Source of the DNA: CAWVSB01 sp036960375
Lineage (GTDB): Bacteria; Pseudomonadota; Gammaproteobacteria; Pseudomonadales; CAWVSB01
DNA length: 64,000 nt
NCBI GenBank assembly: GCA_036960375.1
Contig: JBALVY010000008.1
Location: 120,554-184,553, forward strand
Reading direction: 5' to 3'
Shown: positions 7,550 to 15,962 of the stretch, piece by piece
Layout of the letters: the number at the start of each line of letters is the position of its first letter
Numbering within the stretch: position 1 is the stretch's first letter
Made by a program: the position numbers and the translations under genes
The notes under the pieces: generated by a model
Database searches by the model: none
What the model saw: only the letters and a program-made list of their open reading frames with translations
Told to the model about the DNA's origin: nothing

Positions 7550-9091
7550 TTAAATTTCCGCCTCAATAAGATGTGGCCCCGGTGTTGCCATTGCATGGGC
7601 AAATTGCTGATTAAATTCTTCCGCGTTGCTTGCTTTGGTGGCACTGACGCCCATCGAGGTGGCGAGCTCGACATAGTTGATATCCGGATTTGACAGGCTC
7701 ATTTGGGCCGCAGCATTTTTGCCCATGCCCTCAGCACCCACCCGAGAATATTCAATTTGCAAAATGGCATATTGGCGGTTGGCAAATATGATGGTGGTAA
7801 CGTCAAGATTCTCTCTCGCCATAGTCCACAGAGCCTGAATGGTATACATCGCGCTGCCATCACCTTCCAGACACACAACTTTACGATCTGGCACGGCTAT
7901 GGCTGCGCCTGCAGCGGCGGGTAGCCCCCAGCCAATTGCGCCGCCGGTTTGGAGTATCCAGTCGTGATGGGCTGCCGTTGTTGTGGCGCCAAAGACTCCC
8001 ATACCTCCGACAATACCTTCATCCACGATAACGGTATGCTCGGGTAATTGGGCGGCAATACTTTGTGCGATACTTTCGCTGTTTAAATCGCCTTGTGGCA
8101 GTGTGACTGCAGTATGTTCGATTAAGGGCGCCGTAGTATCGACCTTAAGGGCCTGACTTAATCTTTTGAGCGCGTCATCCATGTCTTGATCGAGGCTGGC
8201 TAGTCCATGAACCGAGCAAGTCTCGGGTAATAGTTCACTGGGCAGGTTTGGGTAAGCAAAAAATGATACGGGTGCATCAGTTCCAACCAGAATAACGTGT
8301 TTTAAATCCTTCAGAACGTCCAACGCGAACTCGGTCATATAGGGTATGCGTTCGACTTCAGGGCAACCAGCGCCGCGGGCAATCTTGGAAGTGAATGTTT
8401 CGCAGGCTAGCCGAGCCGAGCTGTGGGCGCAGATATTAGCGGCCAGAATTTGACGCTCATTGCTGATACTGCCTCCCATTAAAATCATACAGGGCTCGCC
8501 GCTGGTGAGAGCATTGGCAGCTTGTTGTATGACCGTATCGTTGACGGCTGCAGGTGGCGGAAAGTGATTAACCTTTGCCGCACCGTGTTCTGTCTCATTC
8601 CAGGATACATCGGCGGGCAAAATCAGGGTGGCAATTTTACCCGAGCCTGACATGGCGGTGGCGATTGCCTCTGCTCCGTCTGTTGCGACCTTATCGGCCG
8701 ATTTTGATGTCTTAACCCAGTCTGACATGGTAGCGGCAATAGCCGGTACGTCGGAGGTTAGCGGTGCGTCATACTGTAAATGGTAGGAGGCGTGATCTCC
8801 CACAACGTTAACCATGGCCGAGGGGCCACGTTTGGCATTATGGATGTTAGCCATGGCGTTAGTGAGACCAGGCCCCAGGTGGAGCAGTGTGGCAGCAGGT
8901 TTGCCTGCCATTCGGGCATAGCCGTCTGCGGCACCTGTTACTACACCTTCAAACAAACCAAGCACACAGCGCATGTTTTCGTTGTTATCCAGCGCTGCAA
9001 CAAAATGCATTTCTGATGTGCCTGGATTGGAAAAACAGATGTTGATGTCTGCATCGAGTAATGTCCGTAATAGAGCTTCTGCACCTGTCAT
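7550..9091 (-). CDS. Thiamine-diphosphate enzyme, acetolactate synthase/benzoylformate decarboxylase-like
   Basis: The 513-residue protein has the three-domain ThDP layout: N-terminal pyrimidine-binding domain with FSNPGTSEMHF and catalytic Glu48 in LFEGVVTGAADGYAR, a middle domain (about 190-320), and a C-terminal pyrophosphate domain with GGAIGWGLPAA and the GDGSAMY...FANRQYAIL metal/ThDP motif. No small regulatory subunit is nearby, and the partner is a FAD-linked hydroxyacid oxidase, so a 2-oxoacid decarboxylase or carboligase in catabolism is more likely than branched-chain amino acid synthesis. The upstream gene encodes a tandem TetR regulator, 60 bases away on the same strand. Confidence 0.85.
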   Translation of the reverse strand: MTGAEALLRTLLDADINICFSNPGTSEMHFVAALDNNENMRCVLGLFEGVVTGAADGYARMAGKPAATLLHLGPGLTNAMANIHNAKRGPSAMVNVVGDHASYHLQYDAPLTSDVPAIAATMSDWVKTSKSADKVATDGAEAIATAMSGSGKIATLILPADVSWNETEHGAAKVNHFPPPAAVNDTVIQQAANALTSGEPCMILMGGSISNERQILAANICAHSSARLACETFTSKIARGAGCPEVERIPYMTEFALDVLKDLKHVILVGTDAPVSFFAYPNLPSELLPETCSVHGLASLDQDMDDALKRLSQALKVDTTAPLIEHTAVTLPQGDLNSESIAQSIAAQLPEHTVIVDEGIVGGMGVFGATTTAAHHDWILQTGGAIGWGLPAAAGAAIAVPDRKVVCLEGDGSAMYTIQALWTMARENLDVTTIIFANRQYAILQIEYSRVGAEGMGKNAAAQMSLSNPDINYVELATSMGVSATKASNAEEFNQQFAHAMATPGPHLIEAEI

Positions 9092-9151
9092 GTCGTTTCT
9101 CCAGTATTAATCTGTCTTCTCAAATATTTGCTTTGGAAACTTTTCGGGAGT

Positions 9152-10441
9152 TTACGCAATAGACTTGCGCTTGGCCGCCAGTCCATTAAAGATTATTTCG
9201 TAGTAGGCTATTGAATCTTGTTCGACGTTATTCACTGATTTCCATAATTTCAATTCACTGGTGCCATATATTACTCCAGATAGAAGATGTTCACATACCT
9301 CACGGTCTATCGATCGCAAACTTCCGTCGTCAATTCCCTGGCGGAGGAAATCACCTAGTTGGTCACTGGTTTTTTCTATTCGTGTGCGTATATCCTTGCG
9401 TATATCTGGTGCTAGCGATACCAAAGTAATGAAGCGTATTAAAGGTCCAGCGTCAGAGTTCTGTACGTAAAATATTTTTCGAGCGTTGATTTCAACTTTT
9501 TCCAGCCCGTTCCTACCACTGTCATTGGCATCGGTTTGGATTTTTTCGGTCATCGAGAGCGATCTGTCATAGCATTGCTTCAGCAGGTCTTCCTTGTTTT
9601 TTATGTGGTAATAAAATGCCCCTTTGGTGACCTGTAGTTTCTGCGATATTTCATCGAGAGATGTGCCCTTGTAACCCTTGCGGTTAAAAAACCAGGTACC
9701 TACTTTTAGGAAGGCTTCTCGTTTTAGTCGGTTACGGGTTTCCCGGTCAAAACCTATATTAATAGTCTTTTCATTGGTATTGTCGGGTAGGCGGTTTGCC
9801 GAAAAAGGCTGATTAGTTGGGCATATACCGTTGATTAAAATGTCACAGGCGCGATCCGCTATGCCGTCAATTTCATCGGGTCTTTTCCCCAGCAGCCACA
9901 TTGGGGACCATGCGAGAATGGCGAGCACGTTTACCATGGCCATCGTTGGATCACAGGCTCTCACGCTACCGTCCTCGATCCCTTCTACAATCAGTTGACG
10001 CATCGCGTTGAAGCTTTGGGCAAAACGATTTTCTATATCTTGTCGTTGGTGTTTTTTAAGGGTCTCGATTTCCCACAGCATGGCGTAATGGGGTCGCTCG
10101 CCTCTGCGTGTTTTTTGCCAATTAATAAAATCGGTGTGGATATAAGCACGAACTTTCTCAAGCCCGGATAGGCTCATATGGCTTATTCCGCTGATAAGGT
10201 CAGCCTGATGGTGACAGCTGGCCAGATAACATTGGTAGATCAGCTCTTCCTTGGTTTTTACGTAATAGTACAAGCTGGTCTTGGTTAAATTCAGGCTTTC
10301 TGCGATATCCTGCAGCGTTGTCGTACGGCTACCCCGTGAGTTAAACAGGCGGGAAGCCTCTGACAGGATCGCCTGCCTTTTCTCGTCGTGCTGTACCGAT
10401 CGACTAAACGGGGAGATTGCGGTTGTTTGATCACCTATCAA
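9152..10441 (-). CDS. Tandem TetR-TetR fusion transcriptional regulator
   Basis: One 429-residue frame encodes two complete TetR proteins. The first has its helix-turn-helix at about 20-70 (RQAILSEASRLFNSRG, TLQDIAESLNLTKTSLYYYVKTKEEL) and a ligand domain to about 215. The second has its helix-turn-helix at about 238-292 (REAFLKVGTWFFNRKGY, SLDEISQKLQVTKGAFYYHIKNKEDL) and its own ligand domain. A single-chain protein could bind operators as a pseudo-dimer or join two signals. It lies upstream of the ThDP/FAD gene pair on the same strand and is divergent from the acyl-CoA dehydrogenase operon, so it may control either. No frameshift or internal stop is seen. Confidence 0.9.
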   Translation of the reverse strand: MIGDQTTAISPFSRSVQHDEKRQAILSEASRLFNSRGSRTTTLQDIAESLNLTKTSLYYYVKTKEELIYQCYLASCHHQADLISGISHMSLSGLEKVRAYIHTDFINWQKTRRGERPHYAMLWEIETLKKHQRQDIENRFAQSFNAMRQLIVEGIEDGSVRACDPTMAMVNVLAILAWSPMWLLGKRPDEIDGIADRACDILINGICPTNQPFSANRLPDNTNEKTINIGFDRETRNRLKREAFLKVGTWFFNRKGYKGTSLDEISQKLQVTKGAFYYHIKNKEDLLKQCYDRSLSMTEKIQTDANDSGRNGLEKVEINARKIFYVQNSDAGPLIRFITLVSLAPDIRKDIRTRIEKTSDQLGDFLRQGIDDGSLRSIDREVCEHLLSGVIYGTSELKLWKSVNNVEQDSIAYYEIIFNGLAAKRKSIA

Positions 10442-10787
10442 TTGCCTGTTTCTCCTCTTTGTTATATTTACCGAGGTTTTTACACACTAAAGACTACGTT
10501 ATATCAGATTTATTGAAAATTACTACTTGAAAACAATAAAAACATACTATAAGTTCAAATCCGTGAAATGAACGTTTTAATGCGGACTATTCAATAATGC
10601 CGAAGTTGGCGGGGTGTCCCATGGGTTACCGGCACCGATGAAACTTTTGGGGTTATGATAATTAAGACTAAAGGCCCCTCCAATAGGTGGAGCTCATTCG
10701 GGTGCTCGTCACGTAACTATGTTTTTTTATTTAAAGTAGATCGCGCCGATATAAGGCCGAAAGAATAGAGATAAGGATCTAAGGCTA
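10442..10787. other. 346-bp intergenic region between tandem TetR and acyl-CoA dehydrogenase operon
   Basis: This is the only gap over 300 bases without a gene. The left 120 bases are AT-rich, with several A runs, and may hold the minus-strand promoter of the tandem TetR gene. The middle holds a short CTCCA/TGGAG hairpin near 10679-10693. The right end has an AAGGAT ribosome site for the operon. I see no convincing small gene, RNA or strong palindrome. Confidence 0.5.
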
Positions 10788-11987
10788 ATGAATATTGATT
10801 TTACTGAAGAAGAGCTGATTTTCCAGAAGGAAGTCAGGCAATTTCTTGATAATGAATTCCCCGCTGACATGAAAGAAAAAATCAGCAAGGGGCTAGAGAC
10901 GTCTAAGGAAGATACCGTTAACTGGCAACAAATTCTTTATCGCAAAGGCTGGGCTGGCGTTAATTGGCCGGTGGAATATGGCGGAACTGGCTGGACACCA
11001 ACTCAGAAGTACATTTGGGATCAAGAGCGTTCACTCGCGCTGGCTCCTGATGTAGTGCCTTTTGGCTTGAAAATGGTAGCACCTGTAATTTATAGCTACG
11101 GTAATGAGGAACAAAAAGAGCGATTTCTACCTGACATTCTTGCCAGTAATGTGTGGTGGTGTCAGGGCTATTCCGAGCCAAATGCAGGCTCAGATCTGGC
11201 CTCACTAAAAACCACGGCAGTACGTGACGGCGAGGAATATGTGGTTAACGGAACCAAAACCTGGACTACCTTAGCTCAGTTAGCGGATTGGATCTTTTGT
11301 CTGGTAAGGACGGGCGCTTCGGGTGTCAAAAATCAGGAGGCAATCAGCTTTTTGCTAATAGATATGAAGACACCGGGAATCAGTTTATCGCCGATTATTA
11401 TGCTTGATGGCGAGCATGAAATTAACGAAGTGCATTTCGACAATGTGCGAGTACCAGCCGACAATCTCATCGGTGAAGAAGGTAAGGGCTGGACTTATGC
11501 CAAAGTCCTGCTGACTCACGAGAGAACCGGTATTGCGGATGTCGGGCGTTCCAAAGTCAGCCTGGATGCGCTTAAGACACGCTGCCACGCTGTAGCAGAC
11601 GGTATGGGAACAATGGCAGATGATCAAAGCTTTATGAATAAATTGGCTGAAGTTGAGATAGATCTTCTCGCACTGGAATTCGCTGAATTACGTACCCTTG
11701 CGGCCGTAAGCACCGGGGCAGCGCCTGGCCCTGAATCGTCAATATTGAAGGTGAAGGGAACGGTAATAGCCCAGCTCATTGACGAACTAGAGGTTGAAAT
11801 GGCGGGCTATTATAGCCAGCCCTTTGTTCGAGAACAATTTACAGTAGATTACGACGGTGATTTTATTGGCACGGGAACCGCTACTTCGGCTGCACCAGCT
11901 TACTTTAATCACAGAAAAACATCGATTTACGGTGGCAGTAACGAAGTCCAGAAAAATATTATCTGTAAATTTGTACTGGGCCTTTAA
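10788..11987 (+). CDS. Acyl-CoA dehydrogenase, large-subunit type (heteromeric, PimC-like)
   Basis: The 399-residue protein has the full acyl-CoA dehydrogenase fold: N-terminal helices, the middle beta domain with CQGYSEPNAGSDLASL and NGTKTWTT, and a C-terminal helical domain ending YGGSNEVQKNIICK. The family resemblance is to the larger subunit of alpha2-beta2 dehydrogenases such as pimeloyl-CoA or steroid side-chain enzymes. It oxidises an acyl-CoA to the 2-enoyl-CoA with FAD, passing electrons to ETF. It is the first gene of a five-gene operon and lies 21 bases before a second, diverged acyl-CoA dehydrogenase, which supports a heteromer. The chain substrate is unknown. Confidence 0.88.
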   Translation: MNIDFTEEELIFQKEVRQFLDNEFPADMKEKISKGLETSKEDTVNWQQILYRKGWAGVNWPVEYGGTGWTPTQKYIWDQERSLALAPDVVPFGLKMVAPVIYSYGNEEQKERFLPDILASNVWWCQGYSEPNAGSDLASLKTTAVRDGEEYVVNGTKTWTTLAQLADWIFCLVRTGASGVKNQEAISFLLIDMKTPGISLSPIIMLDGEHEINEVHFDNVRVPADNLIGEEGKGWTYAKVLLTHERTGIADVGRSKVSLDALKTRCHAVADGMGTMADDQSFMNKLAEVEIDLLALEFAELRTLAAVSTGAAPGPESSILKVKGTVIAQLIDELEVEMAGYYSQPFVREQFTVDYDGDFIGTGTATSAAPAYFNHRKTSIYGGSNEVQKNIICKFVLGL

Positions 11988-12008
11988 TTTCACCGGGAGG
12001 AAACTGTT

Positions 12009-13136
12009 ATGGATTTTTCGTTAAATGAAGAGCAACAAATGTTGCAAGATAGCGTGTCAAAATATGTCGCGCAGGATTATGATTTTGAAACGCGTAAAGC
12101 AATAGTTGCCGATAGTGAAGGCTATAGCAAAACTCATTGGCAGAACTTCGCCGAATTGGGTTGGCTTACAGTACCTTTTCTTGAGGAAGACGGTGGATTT
12201 GGAGACAGAGCCGTAGATTTGACTGTGATGATGCAGGAATTTGGTAAGGCCATTGTAGTTGAGCCTTATATAGCGTCTTTAGTGATGGCTGGTGGAGCCG
12301 TGTCTGCTGCCGGTAATGCCGCGCAGAAGGAAGCGATTTTAGGGGCACTGATGGAAGGTTCCCTACAGATGGCTCTGGCTTTCGCAGAACCAGATAGTCG
12401 ATACCGTCTGAATCATGTTGCTACGACCGCCACCCAAAGTGATTCGTCTTATATCATCAATGGACAAAAATCTGTTGTACTCAACGGCGGCGCTGCGCAA
12501 CAGTTAGTCGTCGTTGTTAGAACCAGCGGTGAAGTGGCAGATAAGTCAGGTATAAGCCTTTTGTTAGTTGATGCAAATTCAAAGGGCGTTCGTAAAGCCG
12601 CTTACCGCACAGTAGATGGCTTTAACGCAGCCGAGTTTTACTTTGATAATGTTGAAGTTAGTGAGACAAACCTGTTAGGTACAGAGGGAGAGAGCTTGGC
12701 TGTTCTGGAACGGGTTATTGATCGCGCTACGCTCGCAGTATGTGCTGAGGCCGTGGGTGCAATGCAGGTATTGCTAAATAAAACGGTTGAATATACTAAA
12801 ACACGGGCGCAGTTTGGCGTGCCAATTTCCAGTTTTCAGGCCTTGCAACATCGCATGGCGGATATGTATATTGAATATGAACTCTCCCAATCTATTCTGT
12901 TAATGGCGGCAATGAAAGTGGACGCTGCGGACGGTTATGATCCACGCGCTATTTCTGCTGCAAAAAGTCGTATAGGCAAAGCAGCGCGGCTAATAGGACA
13001 AGAAGCGGTTCAGTTGCACGGCGGCGTTGGGGTAACAGACGAACTGGATGTGGGACACTACTTCAAACGCTTAACGGCTATTCAGTTTCTGTTTGGCAGT
13101 ACCGACCACCATACTCGACGTTTTCAGCAGATATAA
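12009..13136 (+). CDS. Acyl-CoA dehydrogenase, small-subunit type (PimD-like)
   Basis: The 375-residue acyl-CoA dehydrogenase is diverged from its neighbour. Its N-terminus (DFSLNEEQQMLQDSV) and EFGKAIVVEPY are typical of the smaller partner of heteromeric enzymes; the C-terminal domain keeps TRAQFGVPISSFQALQHRMADM and GGVGVTDELDVGHYFKR. The C-terminal Y-G/E-G-x-x-E segment of the first subunit is replaced by FGSTDHHTRRF. A GGGAGG site precedes the ATG. It probably assembles with the 10788 gene product and may supply FAD contacts or the catalytic base, with roles divided between the subunits. Confidence 0.86.
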   Translation: MDFSLNEEQQMLQDSVSKYVAQDYDFETRKAIVADSEGYSKTHWQNFAELGWLTVPFLEEDGGFGDRAVDLTVMMQEFGKAIVVEPYIASLVMAGGAVSAAGNAAQKEAILGALMEGSLQMALAFAEPDSRYRLNHVATTATQSDSSYIINGQKSVVLNGGAAQQLVVVVRTSGEVADKSGISLLLVDANSKGVRKAAYRTVDGFNAAEFYFDNVEVSETNLLGTEGESLAVLERVIDRATLAVCAEAVGAMQVLLNKTVEYTKTRAQFGVPISSFQALQHRMADMYIEYELSQSILLMAAMKVDAADGYDPRAISAAKSRIGKAARLIGQEAVQLHGGVGVTDELDVGHYFKRLTAIQFLFGSTDHHTRRFQQI

Positions 13137-13148
13137 GAGAGGATTGTT

Positions 13149-14129
13149 ATGCGCGCATTAGTATGTGAACAACTGGGTACTGCAGATAAATTAGTATTGC
13201 GTAAGTGGGATATCGCAGCACCTGGCCCAAAGGAAGTACAGATAAAGGTGAAAGCGGCTGGTTTAAACTTCCCCGACACACTGATTATTGAGGGGAAATA
13301 TCAGTATCAACCTGAGTTGCCCTTTGTGCCTGGTGGTGAATGTGCAGGTGAGGTCATCGCAGTAGGGAATGAAGTATCCCGCTTTGCGGTCGGCGACAAA
13401 GTTATTTCTATGGGTGCTGCTGGAGCTTTTTCAGAACAAATAGTCGCTAACGAGAATGCTGTATTTCCTATGCCCGATGGTTTGAGTTTCGAGCAGGCAG
13501 CAGGTATCAGCATCACTTACTTCACCTCATATTATGCTCTTAAGCAACGTGCTAATTTGCAGCCGGGTGAAACCTTGCTGGTATTGGGCGCCGGTGGTGG
13601 TGTTGGTACTACTGCGGTAGAAATTGGCAAGCTATTTGGTGCTAAAGTTATTGCGGCGGCGAGCAGCGAAGAGAAACTTGCCATAGCGCGACAGCTCGGC
13701 GCCGATGAATGCATTAACTATAATGAACAGCCATTAAAAGAGACCATTAAAGAGCTGACCGGAGGCAAGGGTGTTGATGTAATTTACGATCCGGTTGGCG
13801 GTGACTATTCTGAACAGGCTTTACGGGGTATCGCCTGGAATGGCCGCTTTTTGGTGATCGGCTTTGCCGCTGGCCCTATACCTAAAATTCCACTTAATTT
13901 GGCTCTTCTAAAGGGTTGCTCTATAACCGGAGTATTTTGGGGTGCCTTTAGTGGCCACGAACCGGAACAGAATCTGCGTAATATTCATGAACTGTGGCAA
14001 CTCTTTGCCGAAGGCAAGCTGAGCCCGATCGTAACGGATGTATATCCTATTGAACTCTATGTCGATGCGTTCGCCTGCCTGACTGAGCGGCGGGCCAGAG
14101 GCAAGGTGATTTTGACTTTTACTGACTAA
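13149..14129 (+). CDS. NADPH:quinone oxidoreductase (zeta-crystallin-like MDR)
   Basis: The 326-residue medium-chain dehydrogenase without zinc ligands begins MRALVCEQLG and has GLNFPDTLIIEGKYQ, VPGGECAGEVIAVG and the nucleotide-binding segment LVLGAGGGVGTTAVEIGK near residue 145. It is related to quinone oxidoreductase and to enoyl-CoA-reductase-like MDR proteins. Within this operon it lies 12 bases after the small acyl-CoA dehydrogenase gene and 14 before the alcohol dehydrogenase gene, so it may reduce an enoyl or quinone intermediate. The substrate is not decided by sequence. Confidence 0.87.
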   Translation: MRALVCEQLGTADKLVLRKWDIAAPGPKEVQIKVKAAGLNFPDTLIIEGKYQYQPELPFVPGGECAGEVIAVGNEVSRFAVGDKVISMGAAGAFSEQIVANENAVFPMPDGLSFEQAAGISITYFTSYYALKQRANLQPGETLLVLGAGGGVGTTAVEIGKLFGAKVIAAASSEEKLAIARQLGADECINYNEQPLKETIKELTGGKGVDVIYDPVGGDYSEQALRGIAWNGRFLVIGFAAGPIPKIPLNLALLKGCSITGVFWGAFSGHEPEQNLRNIHELWQLFAEGKLSPIVTDVYPIELYVDAFACLTERRARGKVILTFTD

Positions 14130-14143
14130 TTACGAGAAGCAGT

Positions 14144-15292
14144 ATGCAAGAAGTAGTATTTCAAACGGTTAAGCATATTGTATGCCGACCAGGTGCAACA
14201 GAAGATTTGCCAGCACTTTGCCTGCAATTGGCGGCACAACGTATTTTATTGATTACCGACCCGGGGCTTTGTGCCATTGGCTTAGTAGCGCCTGTTGTAA
14301 GTAGGCTGGAGGCTGCGGGCTTTGTTGTTTCGGTCTTTGGTCAAGTGCGTGAGGATCCGCCTGAGAGCGTGGTTCTGGAGGCGGTGGAAGCTGCATATAT
14401 TATCGAGGCTCAACTCATATTGGGTTTTGGTGGCGGCAGTTCAATGGATGTTGCCAAGGTGGTATCAGTGTTGGCAAATTCTGACCAGGAACTTGTTGAT
14501 ATTTATGGCGTAGATCAAATAGCGGGAGAGCGCTTACCCTTGATTCTGGTCCCTACCACTGCCGGTACCGGCTCTGAAGTAACACCTGTGGCTGTTCTCA
14601 CTACAGGAGAGACCACCAAGGCAGGTATATCTTCCACCAAATTATTACCTGATGTCGCCTTGCTGGACGCGCAATTGACCCTGGGGCTTCCTCCCGCTAT
14701 GACTGCGATGACAGGCATAGATGCGATGGTGCACGCGATAGAGGCCTACACTTCCAGGCATCGTAAAAACGCCTACTCTGATATGGCTGCCAGAGAAGCT
14801 TTAATCTGTCTATCGAGAAATATTCTAACTGCCGTTCATCAAGGGGATAAGCTGGAAGCCCGCAGTCAGATGGCTTTTGGTTCCATGTTAGCCGGACAAG
14901 CATTTGCCAATGCACCGGTGGCAGCCGTACATGCGCTTGCCTACCCAATAGGTGGGCGCTTTCATATTCCTCATGGCTTGAGTAACTCGTTGGTTCTGCC
15001 CTCTGTTCTTCGTTTTAATGCCAGCCACGCGTATAAAGAGTACGCTGAGTTGGCTGATTTGTTGAAACTGGGTGGAGATACCGCGGCGCATAAGACTGAC
15101 AAATTAATTGCGTATTTGGTTCAATTAATCAGCGATGTAGAACTACCGGCGACGCTGTCTCAGGTTGATATACCTTTTTCTTCTTTAGAGCAATTAGCAA
15201 CAGATGCAATGGATCAACAACGTCTGCTGATAAACAACCCACGAGAAGTGCATTATGCCGATGCCTTGGCTATTTATAATGCCGCTTATTAA
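14144..15292 (+). CDS. Iron-containing alcohol dehydrogenase
   Basis: The 382-residue group III alcohol dehydrogenase has the NAD-binding GGGSSMDVAK near residue 97, TTAGTGSEVTPVAV near residue 138, a metal Asp in LPDVALLDAQL and metal His residues in AVHALAYPIGGRFHIPHGLSNS near residue 260-285. It should interconvert an alcohol and an aldehyde, or a hydroxyacid and semialdehyde, with NAD(P)H. It is the fourth gene of the operon. A second paralogue of the same class lies at 20597, but the two are clearly diverged. Confidence 0.88.
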   Translation: MQEVVFQTVKHIVCRPGATEDLPALCLQLAAQRILLITDPGLCAIGLVAPVVSRLEAAGFVVSVFGQVREDPPESVVLEAVEAAYIIEAQLILGFGGGSSMDVAKVVSVLANSDQELVDIYGVDQIAGERLPLILVPTTAGTGSEVTPVAVLTTGETTKAGISSTKLLPDVALLDAQLTLGLPPAMTAMTGIDAMVHAIEAYTSRHRKNAYSDMAAREALICLSRNILTAVHQGDKLEARSQMAFGSMLAGQAFANAPVAAVHALAYPIGGRFHIPHGLSNSLVLPSVLRFNASHAYKEYAELADLLKLGGDTAAHKTDKLIAYLVQLISDVELPATLSQVDIPFSSLEQLATDAMDQQRLLINNPREVHYADALAIYNAAY

Positions 15293-15308
15293 GAAGTGAG
15301 ATCAATAT

Positions 15309-15737
15309 ATGGCCACACCACCTGTTCGTAGTGACTACAAAACGTTTTACCCAATATCGACGCGGTGGATGGACAACGATGTCTATGGTCACGTCAATAA
15401 CGTCACCTATTATTCGTATTTTGATACTGCCGCAAACCGCTACTTGATGGAGGAGGGTTACCTGGATATCCAGAGTGCTCCTGTGATTGGATTTGTAGTG
15501 AGTTCGGCTTGTGATTATTTCTCCCCTATTGCCCACCCTGACGAGTTACAAGTAGGAATACGAGTCGATAAATTGGGTAATCGATCGGTCACTTACGGCA
15601 TAGCGATATTTAGACAAGGTGAAGAGAAGGCCAGTGCAGCAGGGCATTTCGTTCATGTTTTTGTAGATAGAGCAAGCAACACGGCAACTAAAATTCCGTC
15701 TTCGATTCGCCAGGCGCTGGAAAAAATTCAGACTTAG
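15309..15737 (+). CDS. Hotdog-fold acyl-CoA thioesterase (4-hydroxybenzoyl-CoA thioesterase/YbgC type)
   Basis: The 142-residue hotdog protein has the active-site segment TRWMDNDVYGHVNNVTYYSYFDTA at about 20-43, including the Asp and GHVNN loop typical of the YbgC/4HBT group. It hydrolyses acyl-CoA thioesters in the cytoplasm. As the last gene of the five-gene operon, 16 bases after the alcohol dehydrogenase, it may release the final acid or clear dead-end CoA esters. Chain-length preference cannot be inferred. Confidence 0.87.
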   Translation: MATPPVRSDYKTFYPISTRWMDNDVYGHVNNVTYYSYFDTAANRYLMEEGYLDIQSAPVIGFVVSSACDYFSPIAHPDELQVGIRVDKLGNRSVTYGIAIFRQGEEKASAAGHFVHVFVDRASNTATKIPSSIRQALEKIQT

Positions 15738-15852
15738 AGCGCTGTCTGAGCCGAATTTCCATAAATCAGAGCAGGCCTAACTGCATGAATTGTCTGGATA
15801 AAGAAAAATAGCTGTTTTATCGCCAGAAGTGGACTTATTGAGTGAGGAATAG

Positions 15853-15893
15853 CTGATCAAAATCAAAAGATTGGCATATACTGTCGCTATATT
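15853..15893 (+). promoter_or_regulatory. FNR/Anr-type box with class-II-spaced -10 upstream of patatin gene
   Basis: The site CTGAT-CAAA-ATCAA at 15853-15866 matches the FNR/Anr consensus TTGAT-N4-ATCAA at 9 of 10 positions. A TATATT -10 element lies at 15888-15893. With transcription starting about 7 bases later, the box centre would be near -41, the class II activator position. This suggests activation of the downstream patatin gene under low oxygen. The numbers come from reading the sequence, not from a mapped start site. Confidence 0.55.
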
Positions 15894-15962
15894 AGACGGT
15901 GTAAGAAGCCTGATATGGCGAGCTAAAATGCATTAATCCCGAATAGCGGAAAGAGAGGAAAA

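Noticed and set aside
10545..10575. TTCAAATCC as a possible tRNA T-loop
   Set aside because: No acceptor, D-arm or anticodon structure around it.
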